Positions 1 to 12,240 of a stretch of DNA of 64,000 nucleotides are shown here, piece by piece. Each line of letters starts with the position of its first letter. Positions within the stretch are counted from its first letter, which is position 1. The notes under the pieces are model-generated. The model saw nothing but the letters and a program-made list of their open reading frames with translations, did not search any database and had not been told where the DNA came from. The DNA lies in the NCBI GenBank assembly GCA_951812925.1, contig OX638370.1:101136897-101200896 (forward strand), in the 5' to 3' direction. A program made the position numbers and the translations under genes. This DNA is from Calliopum simillimum (lineage: Eukaryota > Arthropoda > Insecta > Diptera > Lauxaniidae).

Positions 1-295
1 TCCACAGGCTTGGGCTTACGTAAGACTACTTATAACAAATAGTCTGCAATTTTTTGATTTACTACTTCGTATTGCCTTGTTGAATCCTTTTTAGAAATCT
101 GTTTTTCAGAATTTGGCTATAGCAGGTGAACAGTCTAGAAAATTATCATGGTCTAATGAAGAAAAATCTCTCCCACAAAAAAAGGTAGGAGTTACTGATG
201 ATGTGAGCCATACAGGGTGAAGCAATTTTAATATAAATGGTTCCAAACTCAAAACTTCTCTTACCTTGTCATAGTTTTGCATTTGGAACCACTTA

Positions 296-519
296 CAGTA
301 GGTCCAAGCCAAAGTCGTACACCAAACAAACTTTTTTTCAATGCCCCAAAACTAAGTACACAAAAATAATTTAAGAAATTTGAAGTACATTTTTAAATAG
401 CCTATTTAATCCTTCAATTTTAACAAAAAACCAAACTTGAAATTTTCCGTTATTTTTGAAAATAAATAAAAAGATACAGAAATCAAGCATATTCAGTACC
501 AAAGCCAAAGTCGTACACC
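296..519 (+). repeat. Left terminal inverted repeat with IR/DR structure
   Basis: The motif CCAAGCCAAAGTCGTACACC occurs near the outer end (304-323) and again, with one extra A, at the inner end (499-519). Paired direct repeats within each inverted repeat are the IR/DR arrangement known from some Tc1-like elements, where each motif binds transposase. The binding role is inferred from the family. Confidence 0.8.
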
Positions 520-609
520 TTAACAAAATTATAATTTTTACATGAGTTCAGTTATTAGTGTACATTATTTGTTTTTATTTGTCATGTTTAGTCTTTTTGG
601 CATCCTTTG

Positions 610-1020
610 TATTAGTTTTTCACTATAGCTCGGATACATTTTTTCCCATTTTCCATGAATACCATTTTCAGTTCAGTTTTTGAACAAATATTGTGCTGGC
701 GAACTTTTGCGTCCAGATAATTCCCCAAGATTTCAATAGCATTTATATCTGGACCCTGCGCCAGTGTTACGAATACATTGGGACAGTTGTATTGAATCCA
801 TGATCTCATATTATAAGGAATATGTTTGAGATCGTTATCTTATTAAAAGTACCTATTACTACATTGACCAAGTTAATCCTTATATTGCAATAAATTTAGT
901 CTCTAAATGTTTAAATACATCTAATGATTCTTACTATTATCAACAAAATGGAGTATTTCAGGCCCAGCTGCTGAAAAAGGGCCCCAAGCCATTAGTGAAC
1001 CACCGTCATGTTTTACATAT
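610..1020 (-). pseudogene. Tc1-like transposase C-terminal fragment, left arm
   Basis: This is the mirror copy of the fragment in the other arm. Positions 612-809 keep an open frame with GPDINAIEILGNYLDAKVRQ, matching the right-arm segment and the Tc1 PDLNPIENLW region. Upstream on this strand (about 940-1020) traces of the HGGSLMVWG block remain in other frames. The two copies differ by substitutions, so they diverged independently after the duplication. Confidence 0.75.
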
Positions 1021-3063
1021 GGTTTAAGGTTCTTCGAACAAGGTGCTTCAGTTGGTTTTCTCCATATGTATTAGAGCGCCCATATGTGCGAAATTCTGAT
1101 TTTGTTTGCTCCCCGTCCATTTCCTGAAATTAGAGGTCAAAAAAATAAGATCTCAAAAAAAAATTTGGAATCGGTAGTGGAAAAAACCCAGCCGGTTTTC
1201 GATCAAAGGTCGAAAAATTGACTAAAAAAAGGCAAGTCGCTTTGACTGCCCGTTACTTCAAAACTGTTAATTTTTTCATAGTCTTTCAAGACAACTTTTG
1301 TAGAGCATGACTTGGTCTACATTATCTTCTTAAAAAATTTTGGTCCAAAAATTAAATTTGTTGTTGTTTCGGTACAAAAACTAAAATTTTTTAAGAAAAT
1401 TTTCATGACTTTTTTTCCATAAATTGGTTTTTTATAATTTTTAAAGGGTGGAATATTTGTTCTGGAATTCCTATATTGTAGAGAATTAAATGTTTAATAA
1501 TTTAAAAGAAAAATTACTAAAAAATTTTAGTTTTTAAGAAATAGAGCCCATTTCAAAGTTAAAAAAAAAATTTTTTTTTTTTATTTTTTCTTCTTAATTT
1601 TTAATCTGGTAAGAAACCATTTCAGTAGTCATATTTCTTAATACGAAAAAAGCATTTATTTTCGTTTTAGTGCGTTTTTGGGCTGTTCCAGTAGAGATAA
1701 TCGAAAATTTCCAAATTCGTGCACGCAGTTCAGGAAAAAATTTCAATCAAGTTGTCGAGAACTGCACAAAGCTGTGAAATTGCACCTGAGCATTTACTAA
1801 ATAAGAAAAAAGAGTTTTCAAAATCGGTTCATGGCATGATTTTTAAAATGAGGTCGAAAAACGGTATTTAAAAAAAAAGGACTACAAATCAAAACCAAAA
1901 TAGTCATTTTAGATGTAGTTATTAATGCTGAATTCGAAATTGGACGCGAAATTGCTGTATCACTTATGGTTTGTGAGATATCTCACCCCTAATGTTCAAA
2001 AAACACGATTTTGCAGGTTGTGTAGAACACGCACAAAATCGTTTTGGTCTTTTCTATTAAATGCGTCATTTAGTACTGTTCTTCTTCTTCAAAATGAGTT
2101 ACAGAATAGTCTTGTACGATTTTTCTTTAAAAAGTTATGACCATTTTAAAATAACATTATAAGAGATATAGTAATATGGCAATTGCTTTAGAAAATCCAT
2201 ACATGATTTTTAACTTTCATGATGTCATTTTAAAATGATAATAACTTTTTGAAAAAATGTCGCACAAGCCCATTTTATAGCTCATTTTGAAGGCAAAAAG
2301 CAGTTCTAAATGATGCATTTAATAACAACTAGCAATACATTTTCTTGCATCCAATAAAAAAGCGATTAAAAGAAAAAAATTAAAATACTTCATTTTTTTC
2401 CAAACTTTGAGACCGGCTCCATACCTTAAAATTGAATATTTTTGTAAAATTTTTCTTTTTTAATTAATTAACATTTAATTTCCTTTAACATAAGAATTCC
2501 ATAACAAATATTCCGCCCTTTAAAAATTACAAAAAACCAATTTATAGCAAAAAAGACTTGAAAATTTTCCTAAAAAATTTAAATTTTTGTACCGAAACAG
2601 CAACAAGTTTAATTTTTGGACCAAAACTTTCTAAGAAGATAATGTTGATCTAATCATGCTCTACAAAAGTTGTCCTGAAAATATTATGAAAAAATGAACA
2701 GTTTTGAAGTAACGGGCAGTCAAAGCGGCTTCCCTTTTTTTAGTCAATTTTTCGACCTTTGATCAAAAACCGGCTGGGTTTTTTCCACTATCGATTCCAA
2801 ATTTTTTTTTGAGATCTTATTTTTTTGACCTCTAATTTCAGGAAATGGACGGGGAGCAAACAAATTCACAACTTTACACATTTCATACATCTTGTGGGCG
2901 CTCTAATATGTATGGTCTGCCGTCTGATCCAAAAGTATTAATATTACTTTTATTCAAGAAGAGGACGTTTTTCCAAAAGAAAAAATCTTTATGGCAGTGA
3001 GTTTTAGCAAACAGCAACCGAGCCTCTTGATGCTTCTTCTTTATTAAAGAAAAACGTTAGACC

Positions 3064-3471
3064 AAATGTAAAACATGAAGGTGGTTCACTCATGGTTTGG
3101 GGCTCTTTTCAGCAGCTAGGCCTAGAATACTCCATTTTGTTGATGAAAGAAAGGATTATAAGATTAATTTGAACATTTTAAAACTACATTTACTGCAATT
3201 TAAGGATAAACTTGGTCAATGTAGTCATATGTATTTTTACCAAGAAAACGATCTCAAACATATTCCTTATAATATGAGATCATGGATTCAATAGAACTGT
3301 CCCAATATATTCGTAACACTGCCGCGGGGTCTAGATATAAACGATATTAAAATCTTGTGGAATTATCTGGACGCAAAAGTTCGTCAGCACAATATTTCTT
3401 CAAAAACTGAACTGAAAGGGGTATTCATGGAAAATGGGAAAAAATTTATCCGAGCTATTGTGAAAAACTAA
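3064..3471 (+). pseudogene. Tc1-like transposase C-terminal fragment, right arm
   Basis: Translation gives NVKHEGGSLMVWG, close to the conserved KHGGGSVMVWG stretch of Tc1 transposases. After a frame change there is a segment ending in a degraded version of the Tc1 'PDLNPIENLW' signature (here GLDINDIKILWNYL). A stop at 3292 splits this frame, and the family stop appears to be TAA at 3469-3471. The N-terminal DNA-binding half is absent. Activity can be excluded on frameshift, stop and truncation alone. Confidence 0.8.
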
Positions 3472-3564
3472 TTCAAAGGATGCCAAAAGGACTAAACATG
3501 ACAAATAAAAACAAAATAATGTACACTAAAAACTGAACTCATGTAAAAATTATAATTTTGTTAA

Positions 3565-3788
3565 GGTGTACGACTTTGGCTTTGGTACTGAATATGCTTG
3601 ATTTCTGTAACTTTTTATTTATTTTAAAAAATTACGGAAAATTTCAAGTTTTGTTTTTTGTTAAAATTGAAGGATTAAATAGGCTATTTAAAAATGTTCT
3701 TCAAATTTATTAAGTTGTTTTTGCGTACTTAGTTTTGGGGCATCGAAAAAAAGTTTGTTTGGTGTACGATTTTGGCTTGGACCTACTG
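3565..3788 (-). repeat. Right terminal inverted repeat with IR/DR structure
   Basis: This mirrors the left end. The motif appears inverted at 3565-3585 (inner) and 3761-3780 (outer, one T for C change). The spacing between the motifs matches the left side to within a base or so. Confidence 0.8.
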
Positions 3789-3790
3789 TA

Positions 3791-5677
3791 TGTTAAAATC
3801 CTTCTTTTAGCAGGAGCTAACAAACTTTTATGCCTGTTCTACCCGCAACTGCGGAAGTTTTTTTACGAACGTCACATAATATAAAGTTAAAATAAATAAA
3901 TGAAATGTGTACCCAACCATTGCTAGAGGGTTAAATATTAAAAACTTTCAATTTATGTATGTGCGGCAGAACTATAAATTTGCATATCCTCTATGCAAGA
4001 AAAAAAAAAAAAATAAAGAAACAAACCAACATGATGGAAAACTTTACTCAACCTCCGCACTTAATCCTTTGTCAAACAAGGCGAACAAAAGTTAAACGTT
4101 TCAATGACTTCAGAGATGTTGAATATTTGAATGTATAAAACGAATAGAGAGACGACGATGACTCTGATGAACGAATGAAGCATGCAAGCATGCTCTAATG
4201 AATAAGGAAGAAAAATACTTGGGGCCACACATAAAGAAACTTTTGTCGTCAGACTCCAGCACCTCCTCCTCTTGCAGACTTAACAATTTACGATAGAGAT
4301 GTATGATGAAAAAACAGAAAAGTGCTATGCGACAACTAGACAGGCTAAAAATTCAAATATAAAAATGGTCAAAGAAAATTTTAAATTAAATAGAAGGAAA
4401 AAAAGGGTTTTAAAAAAGTTAGGTATTCACGAAATATGAAGGAGATTTCTCGGACTTAACGCAAAGGATAGAACATTTAACTAAAGGCTACAAATTTTTT
4501 TTTTTCGTTTGTCGATTTTTGATGGAAATTTTCAAACATCAGTAAACACAACACTGAAAATAAAGTAAAATTGATGGCAAAACAAGTAGTAGCAATATAA
4601 AAAGGATGAAACACAAAAACACTCCACAAAAAAAGGACGCCCCAGCACAGCTTTTAGTCGTAGTAGTTGCTGCGAAAGTAAATTGCCAATAATTTGTAAC
4701 AAAATAATTTTCAGAATTTTTCAAGGATCAAATGGACTATCCATACAAAGTTATGGTGATACAGTTTTATTTGAATTAATGTGTCTACGATAAATAGTGC
4801 GAGTAATGGATTCAGTAGAAAAATTTGCACAAATTCTGTTTAGCAGCGGTTTTACTTACAATACTACTTACTTACAAGAATTTTAGAGTTCAATAAATAT
4901 TCTTCTTCCTTAGGGTAAGAGCAAAAAATTTCTGAGAACTTTCTCTAAAACTTTCAATTTCCAAATGGGTTTACAAGTATCACTATCCTTGGGTTATTTA
5001 CATTCATTTATTTAGATGCGTATTTGAGCTAGACTTTGTGTGTGTACATGAACATACATATGTATGTATTTGTATTTGTATTACAGCTGTTTATGGTTAT
5101 CATACTTACAAATAAAATACACACACACATGCCAGCTGTGTTCTTGTTAAGGACAAAGCTGTATGAAAATCAATTTACAAGGACTAAATAATTGCATAAA
5201 CTTGATGAGCATTAAATTGATTTATGCGTCATGGCGCAATAAAGTTTGATTCAGAGCAAATCGGCATAATCGCATTACAAAAACATAAAAGTTTTTATAT
5301 ACTCGCACATATTTAGCTTTAAATGAGTTAATTTTTAATCAGAAAATATCATTAAATTAATTTAAAATTTAAAAAAGCATTTAATTTGAATTTTCTGATA
5401 TCGATATTAAAGTTTGGTTCAGTAGAATTCCATTGAATTATATAAAAAATACTTCGTCTGAAAAACCCAAAAGAATTTACTTATATAAAAAATACCTTTT
5501 TTTACGAGTAGGTACTATATAATTTCTTTTACGGAAGTACCTCTAATTGATATTTAATTGTAATATTTCTGGGAGAGTTATATCGACGCGTTAAAACTAC
5601 AACTAAACATCTGCATTCTTTATACATTGAGAAAAAACCTTTTTAAGTTTTTTGAAATTCGTTTTGCAGTTTTATGC
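3791..5677. other. Intergenic, no gene recognised
   Basis: AT-rich DNA with short homopolymer runs and a few CA/TG dinucleotide stretches. The short open frames have no recognisable domain and low-complexity composition. I see no RNA gene and no clear transposon end. Confidence 0.6.
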
Positions 5678-6880
5678 TTTTTATACCCTACACCCAGGGT
5701 ATATTCACTTTGTCCTTCCGTTTGTAACGCACAGAAGGAGCAAGGTAGATATAGAAAAGTATATGAGCCAATCCACGCCTAGTGTACCAGCTCAAAATTT
5801 TATTTTCTCCGATTTCGCTCAAATTTGGCAATATGGTAGGGATTTGGTCCTAGTACCATTTGTTGTAAAAATACAGGGTGTTGAAGTTGGCGTTTTTAGT
5901 AATTTTCATTAAAAGGGTGTTTTTCAAAAATTTAAAGCTTATACTAAAGTTTGTAAATTGATAAATCTAAATTACTGGTCCCATTAATTTTGAAGTGTTT
6001 TTTTTATAAAAAAATATTTCTTGGTGAAAAAAATTTTTTACAATTAAAAATACTTTTGAAAAAAAAACCCCACTTAGATTTTTTTTTAAAAGTACTTGAA
6101 ATTAAAGTTTAATTTATAAGCTTTAAAATGATGTATGACTCAAGATGGGATTCGGACGCTAAATGGGAATTTTTGGCTTTTGAACGCCCACGGAAGGCAA
6201 AAATCTTTTTTTTTACTCAAGATTAAAGCATCTTACGAAAAAGTGTACTAGGCATAAAATGCTCAGAATCATCAAGGAAATAAGTGTAAAATTTTTTGGG
6301 AAATTTTTGGAAAGTTAAAAATAATTTTTTTTTAAGTAATTTTTGGAAAAATTAAAAAAAAAATTTTTAAAAAAAAAATTTTTCAAAAATTATTCAAAAA
6401 AACACACGTATTGCTTGGACGATTCTAAACATTTTTTGCCTCATACACTTTTTTCGTAAGATGCTTTCCTCTTGAGTAAAAAAAGTTTTTTGCTTTCCGC
6501 GGGCGTTCAAAAGCCAAAAATTCCCATACAAAAAATATATTCAAAATGCAACTTTTTGAGTATTTTTCACGACAATGCAACCAAAATACACATAAATACT
6601 ACTACTATAATTGTACGTTCTGAAAAAAACTCGGCAAATTCGGACAAGAGGGCGTGACACTTCCCATATAAGCAAAAGCTTCAAAACGATATACCGAAAG
6701 CGTTTTTGAGATAATCCAACCAAATTTCACTCAGGAACTAAGAACTATAAATGCAAGCTCTGAACAAAAATTGGGTGAACTCGGACAAGAGGGCGTGGCA
6801 CCTCCCATATAAGCAAAATTTTCAAAATACTGCAGTGTAGGGTATTTTTTTGGACAAGCCAAAAGTTACACCCTTACTAG
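5678..6880 (+). mobile_element. Family A repeat, copy A1, containing a foldback sequence
   Basis: It starts with the family A head (ATACCCTACACCCAGGG, then TATTCACTTTGTCCTTCCG) and ends with the family A tail (CAGTGTAGGGTATTTT ... CACCCTTACTAG). Head ATACCCTACAC and tail GTGTAGGGTAT are inverted, giving a short terminal inverted repeat of about 11 bp. Between about 5765 and 6525 the normal interior is replaced by sequence of the foldback element seen whole at 40004-41021. From 6525 on the family A interior resumes (CATACAAAAAATATATTC). No coding capacity was recognised and the class is uncertain. Confidence 0.7.
5765..6525. repeat. Foldback (family F) copy inside A1
   Basis: The left arm runs to about 6300 and the inverted right arm from about 6400 to 6525. 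The paired segments include GGATTCGGACGCTAAATGGG on the left and the GGGCGTTCAAAAGCC block on the right. Compared with the copy at 40004-41021 the right arm is cut short. A loop of A and T runs lies at 6300-6400. Confidence 0.65.
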
Positions 6881-6964
6881 ATTTTTATTACCGTAAGCAG
6901 GAGTGACTTCGGTATCCGGGGGTGACTTTAACCGGCAAGGAAAAAAAGATAAAAATCGTAATAT

Positions 6965-7204
6965 TCAGGCATGTTCTGAAATCCGATTTACTTCGGAATC
7001 GGAATGAAAGCAATCTTCAAGAGCTCTGGATTGCGACAATTAAGATGGAATCTGATTTGTTTATCAACAAAAAAGTGTGCTAATGGTTCCTATTTGATTT
7101 ACCGAAACATAAATCCGATTCGGTGTTAATTATAGAAATGCGGAACTCTTGAAAATTGCTTTCATTCCGATTCCGAGGTAAATCGGATTTCAGAACATGC
7201 CTGA
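6965..7204. mobile_element. Hairpin MITE-like inverted repeat H1 (~240 bp)
   Basis: The first ~62 bases (TCAGGCATGTTCTGAAATCC...) are the near-perfect inverse of the last ~62 (...GGATTTCAGAACATGCCTGA), with a ~115-base loop. This is the architecture of a non-autonomous DNA transposon. No convincing target duplication is visible, so superfamily is not assigned. Confidence 0.7.
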
Positions 7205-7604
7205 TTATCATCTCAAAGACCAGTTATCGATTTGTATTGGGTCAATCAGTATCCTTGTGTTATTGGCTTTTAGCGTGTGCTTTGAATATTTGACTTGAGC
7301 GCAAACTTTCAGATATATTGTTGCATTTTCTAAAAGTTGTCTAATGTCGCATTTTTTAAAGCACAGAAAATTACTACTTATTGACTAAAAGAAAAATGGC
7401 TGGCTTTAGGCGAGGGGTGTCAATATAACTATTATTATCTTCCCTAATCAACCTAAGTATTTTTAATGCATTTTTATATGGAAGTGTGTTAGAAAAAAAA
7501 GGTTTTGGGCTGACTTTAGACCGGTCTAAAGACACCCCCAAAAAACTTTTTGTTGTTAGGCTGGCTCCAAGGACCCCAAACCCAAACTATTACGATTTTT
7601 GTCT

Positions 7605-7756
7605 TTGCTTAGTGGCAAAATATTTAAATAATTTTAACTCTATGCATATTTACACACAAATACCTTTCAATTGGTGTATAATTCAAAGTCGTGCTCTATT
7701 TCTAACATAGTAAAACGGGTAGGACAAATTTTTGTCTTGCGAATTAATATATAGAT
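7605..7756 (+). repeat. Family B repeat, 3' fragment (B1)
   Basis: This matches the last ~150 bases of the longer family B copies (AGTGGCAAAATATTTAAATAA ... GTAGGACAAATTTTTGTCTT ... TTAATATATAGAT). The 5' two thirds is missing. Confidence 0.75.
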
Positions 7757-7976
7757 TACAACCTGACAATTGAGGCATACTTAGATTTTTTGACAACAAA
7801 AGGTTTTTTCTCGTTAACTATAATTCGCAATCAAGCTACAAAATTTATACTTTCAACGGAATTAGAATCAAATATTATTAAAAGTTAAGCACACAACTAA
7901 GGCTACTCTCCTTAATAGATTGCAAAAAAATGTTCGTAGAAATTTTAAGCTAAAAACATATCATCTCTTGCAAAAC

Positions 7977-8170
7977 ATCCCAGTGTGCCAGACGGTTCAA
8001 ATCTTCGCTTTTTTATACGTTACGGATCCGTTACTGATCCGTTGGCGGGAGAGATTCCCAAAAAAAAAACGAATCGTTTATTTTTTTGGAATTTCTCCCG
8101 CAAACGGATCAGTAACGGATCCGTAACGGATAAAAAAGCGAAGATATGAACCGTCTGGCACACTGGGATA
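7977..8170. mobile_element. Hairpin MITE-like inverted repeat H2 (~194 bp)
   Basis: The arms start ATCCCAGTGTGCCAGACGG and end with the inverse. They continue through CGTTACGGATCCGTTACTG, so the arms pair for about 80 bases around an A/T-rich loop. The CAGTG... end resembles hAT-type termini, but the flanking 8 bases do not match, so that class is only a suggestion. Open frames here on both strands are a by-product of the palindrome. Confidence 0.75.
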
Positions 8171-10393
8171 TAATGTTTGCTAACATTTTGACTCATATTT
8201 CTAAGAATTTTTTTAGCTGGAATTTCTAAGGAAAACAAATAATAAAAAGCAACCAAAAAACAACTTAAAACTACATATCATTTTCATAAAATTTTCATAT
8301 GAATATATACTTACCTTGGGGGCGAAAGTTTTTTCTTTCATTGTGTACTTTCCTGTTATACAGGTTAGGTTTTTGTTTTTTTTTAATGTACAAAAATGTA
8401 TATGTGAGTATAATAAAATAGAGCATGCTGTTTGGCATTAAAAATATAAAAAAATGAAATAAAAGATGATAAGAGCCAAATCAAGCATGTGCTGAAAAAA
8501 TAAAACTCCATAAGAGACAAAAACGGGACAACCGGTAAAATAAAAGCAACATGATAAATGCGATGAGCAGGAAACGGAAGCGTTGTTTTTATGTTCTGCA
8601 ATTTTATGTGAGTTATTGAGAAAAAAATGTGCGCATGTATATGGTTTTTTTATATGAAAATTTATATATATACTTATTTACGTTAAAATCAAACATTAAT
8701 AAATTGAAAAAATTCAAAAAATTTTCAAATTATAAATTTAATGCTCCAATAAGTAAAAAAAAACAGCAAAAGAAAAAAGAGCCTAAAACTATGCAACATT
8801 ATTACTGTTATTTAAGCACAAGAGAAAAACATGAATATTACGTTGTTTTTCCGTGCATATCTTTAGGCGCATTTTGTCGAAGAGTTTCAATTAAATTGAG
8901 GTAAACAGTTAATATGAAAAATGTAGGCAAACTACGTTCTTAGAACTAAATAAAGATTAATCAAACTAAACAGTAACTTTATACTAGGAAATATTTGCAA
9001 AAGCTCAAGAAAAGCAACTTCACTAACAACTTCTAGATAGGGGGAAAAATTGCCAACGTTATTTACCAGCACGGCTTATTTATTCTTTTCAAAACAAATG
9101 TCAGACTTCTGGTATAAGCCACTATAAAAGGCACAAAAAAAAAGCAATCGAACTCTTTTGCTGACAATTAACTTAATCTAATGATAAGCACGTAACTAAA
9201 CCCGGCACATAGGTACAACAGTCACAGAGAATATGCGATCTATGCCGACAATTGTTACCACAATACCTACGTTGTCTAGACCGGAATTCAAATGGGAAAT
9301 GAAACACAGAATGCAACAGCAAATGCGGCAAAAAAACCAGGAAAAAATAAATTTAGAAAAATACTAACTACAACAAGAACAACGAGTCAACCAACGGAAA
9401 TATACCAAATGACAGATTTTCACGTTTCCAATTATGAAGGTTGTTCAACTGTGTAAATTAAACTCGGCTCAATGTTGTATGAGTAAGTACTCGTATGCAG
9501 GATGATGATGATGATGATGTTGATAGCTAGCGAGTATATGATGCCAATGATGATGATGATGATGCATCACAGCACATGATAAGGGATAAAAGTTGGTGTT
9601 TACTCATTTCTAAAGAAAGAGTATTAAAAAGAGTAAAATGAAAAAATAAAAATTTAAATGGAACAGGACTATAGGGATGCTTTTGTATATGAAGTGAATA
9701 AACACAAAACGTGTCATATCAGCCCAAGAAGATGTTGGCAGATTTCAAATTATAGATTAAAATGTGAGTTTTTCTGTTTTTTAAATAAAGTTTTTATTGT
9801 TGACTGACGCACGGCAAATTGTTTGAAAGATTTTTGTGTAAAAAGACAGGAGATTTACCTTAGTAATAAGCACAAATGATTTAAAGAAAAAGTTTTAAGG
9901 CTTTTTTTTGATATAAACAATTTAATGATGTTAGTATGAACAATATTTGATGTTGGTTTCTGAATAATATCTACAGCAATAAAAGATTTCTTTAAGTTTC
10001 GTCTATATTACTGACTAGTATTATCACCTGGTATGCAGTTAAAATATAGCGTCTCGATATATGGATCAACCATAAAAGTAAAGGTAGATGGATACTAAAA
10101 TTGTGATGCTCCACAAGAAAAGAGACTTTATCTTCATAAGATACAAAACTGTTTTCCTTTCATTTTCTTTAAGTACATAATGAGTAATATAATGACACTA
10201 GGATCACAAGCAAATTCCAAAAACTGAATGAGTTTTGGCATTTTGAAATCGTAAAATAGAAAACTCAAGTTTGTGGAAGTTCAAAGTTTATCAAAGAACC
10301 GATTTAAGAAACCAATAGCAAATTATCTTATAGGATTTTTTATGTTGATTGCAAATCTATAAAAAAATGTATCTTAATTTGACGTTAAATTGC
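8171..10393. other. Intergenic, no gene recognised
   Basis: AT-rich sequence with weak short frames only. It holds the GAT repeat listed separately. No splice-flanked exon, transposon end or RNA gene was recognised. Confidence 0.55.
9503..9568. repeat. (GAT)n microsatellite, two tracts
   Basis: Two runs of GAT/ATG triplets (about 9503-9520 and 9548-9564) are separated by ~28 unique bases. Confidence 0.85.
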
Positions 10394-10826
10394 TACTAGA
10401 ATCGCCCATTGGTCAAAATTTAATCACAAATGTATTAAGTAATTTTGGTACTTTTTGGACAGTTTTAGTACTTTTTTTGCTGTTTGGTACAAAGTAGAAA
10501 AACTCACTTATCATCCCTGATACAATGAAAAATGTATAAAAAGAAAATAAAAAACAGGACGTCAGTGTCAGTAAGCTTTTTGTCTTTCTTGTTGTACATT
10601 ATACTCTTTTTAGCTTTGAGTGACCGCGTATTTTATCATGGTTAATATTGAAAAATTTGCATTTAATTGTACCTGGCTTAATGGCAAAATACTTAAATAA
10701 TTTTAACTTTGTGCACATTTACACACAAATACCTTTCGAATGGTGTATAATTCAAAGTCGTGCTCCATTTCTAGCATAGTAAAAAAGGTAGGACAAATTT
10801 TTGTCTTCCGTATTAATATATAGATA
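10394..10826 (+). repeat. Family B repeat, near full length (B2)
   Basis: One of the two most complete copies of a ~430-base interspersed repeat. The 5' end reads ACTAGAATCGCCC, followed by GGTCAAAATTT, ATTTTGGTACTTTTTGG, ATCATCCCTG, GACGTCAGTGTCAG and TGACCGCGTATTTT. The 3' end reads TAGGACAAATTTTTGTCTT then TTAATATATAGAT. There is no open frame, no clear inverted terminal repeat and no obvious pol III promoter, so the class stays open. Confidence 0.8.
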
Positions 10827-11329
10827 TTGAACAAATAAACGTGTGCAACTCAGTATATGTAGAGAAAGTGAAACGTATATTTAAAAAATGGGATTGGCAC
10901 TTATTTGATCAGGCCCACTTTTTTATGTTCGGCACGTGCCAACCAAGTTTTATGAAAATAGCTTGTATAACTTGCGAGAAAAAAATCTAGAATTGTTTGA
11001 TCAGTTAAAAGATGGCGTGGCACTCAACTTGATTACGTTCAATATTTTCGTCTAGACATTTATGCTCGGTACCTACTAGGGATTCCAAATTTTCGACTTT
11101 TTGCATTCCTCGGACATTCGGGATCAGAAATTTGAGTACCGAGATTTTTCGGGGTTAGTATGAAAGTGAAAATTCAATATAAAAATTTGAGAATTTTTCT
11201 CTTATAATACTCCAACGTATACAGGGTGGTTGGGATTCGGTAAAACACCGGAAAATTTAAGATTTCTGGGACTATTCTGAACAACTTTCCTTAGCTCCAT
11301 TTTTCGAAATGCGCAAAACCGACGGAGAT
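10827..11329. other. Intergenic, degenerate repeat DNA
   Basis: No gene recognised. One GGCGTGGCA motif near 11012 resembles those in families A and D, suggesting eroded repeat sequence. Confidence 0.4.
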
Positions 11330-11575
11330 ATAGCCATAGGAAGATCGGCCCTTTTCAAACATAAAGTCATCTCTCAATTCGAAATTTGTCATCTTAAAAA
11401 CCCAACTGCTTTGTAAAAATAAGGTTTGGAAATTTTGCATACTCAACATTCTTTAGAAATTTTTTCAAACCCAAGATCGATACCAAGAGTCAATATTAAA
11501 ACTAAGAACAAGACTCAATGTCTAAGGACATAACAGTCTTGGTTTTGGTTTGCTCATCATTATACTCTGATTCTC
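11330..11575 (+). repeat. Partial copy of the hAT-like 'G' element
   Basis: It matches the element at 56792-57174 over TCATCTCTCAATTCGAAATT, AAAAACCCAACTGCTTTG and the right end GGTTTTGGTTTGCTCATCAT. The left third with AAGACCAAGA units is missing. Confidence 0.7.
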
Positions 11576-11844
11576 TAGATATTCTCATCTGAAAGTGCAA
11601 AAATTTGTGTTTTGGGCACATTTGAAGTTATATCGTACATATACATACTGTGAACAACGCATTAAGTTTTGCTTATGACATCAGATGGTCAAAGCCTCAA
11701 TCTTCCTCCATAAACTTTATTATTAAATTTTTCCAATTAAACGCATCTTTCCGAGTTATCATAAATAGAAGTAATGGTATCTAAATTTTATACGACAGAC
11801 TAAATTATATATCGCCATATATATATTGAAAAAAGCTAGGTCAT

Positions 11845-12240
11845 AGGCTAAAAAAATGGGCGGTCCCACGCCCCCTAAAAATTCCTTCAGCATATCTATG
11901 AAACTACTTCACGCAGAAAATTGCAATTTAGTTCATGTGTAAAGTGCATTAGGAAAAATAATTTTCAGAGAAAAATGGGCGGTACCACGCCCCCCCACCC
12001 AAAAAAAAATGCATTATATTTCTGAAAATTTTTAATGGACATGCATGAGATTTGGTATACGTATAAGAAGTAATGGGACAAATAGTGTCCATTGGATAAC
12101 TTGGTGTTGCCACGCCCTTAAAAAATTTCGTCATGTCTCTGAAACTTTTTAACACACATATATGAGATTTGGTTCACATATAAAATGCATAGGGACAATT
12201 TTCATCCTTTGAAAAGTTTTGTGATGCCTTTCCCCCTGTA
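11845..12240. repeat. Family D tandem repeat, ~100-bp units with CCACGCCC core
   Basis: About four degenerate units, each with a GGGCGGT-CCACGCCC block, then a TCTCTGAAA-TTTTTAA block, then GAGATTTGGT-ATA, then AATGGGACAA. The open frames here are not protein genes. Similar units occur near 39190-39330 (opposite strand) and 55640-56560. Confidence 0.7.

Larger units (their letters stand above)
296..3788. mobile_element. Tc1-like DNA transposon rearranged into a 3.5-kb near-palindrome
   Basis: The ends read CAGTAGGTCCAAGCC and its reverse complement, each flanked by TA (294-295 and 3789-3790), the target duplication of the Tc1/mariner superfamily. Similarity between the arms runs far past normal terminal repeats. 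The block around 1080-1265 is mirrored at about 2694-2890, 1270-1560 at about 2405-2690, and 2055-2158 at about 2222-2330, putting the centre near 2190. Remnants of the same transposase lie in both arms facing each other. The right arm holds roughly 130 bases more than the left in the transposase part. Arms are diverged and carry stops and frameshifts, so it cannot encode its own transposase. I infer an old inverted duplication or tail-to-tail insertion, not a recent one. Confidence 0.85.

Noticed and set aside
7920..8256. Two frames on opposite strands with similar peptide ends
   Set aside because: The similarity is a direct result of the H2 palindrome, not two related genes.
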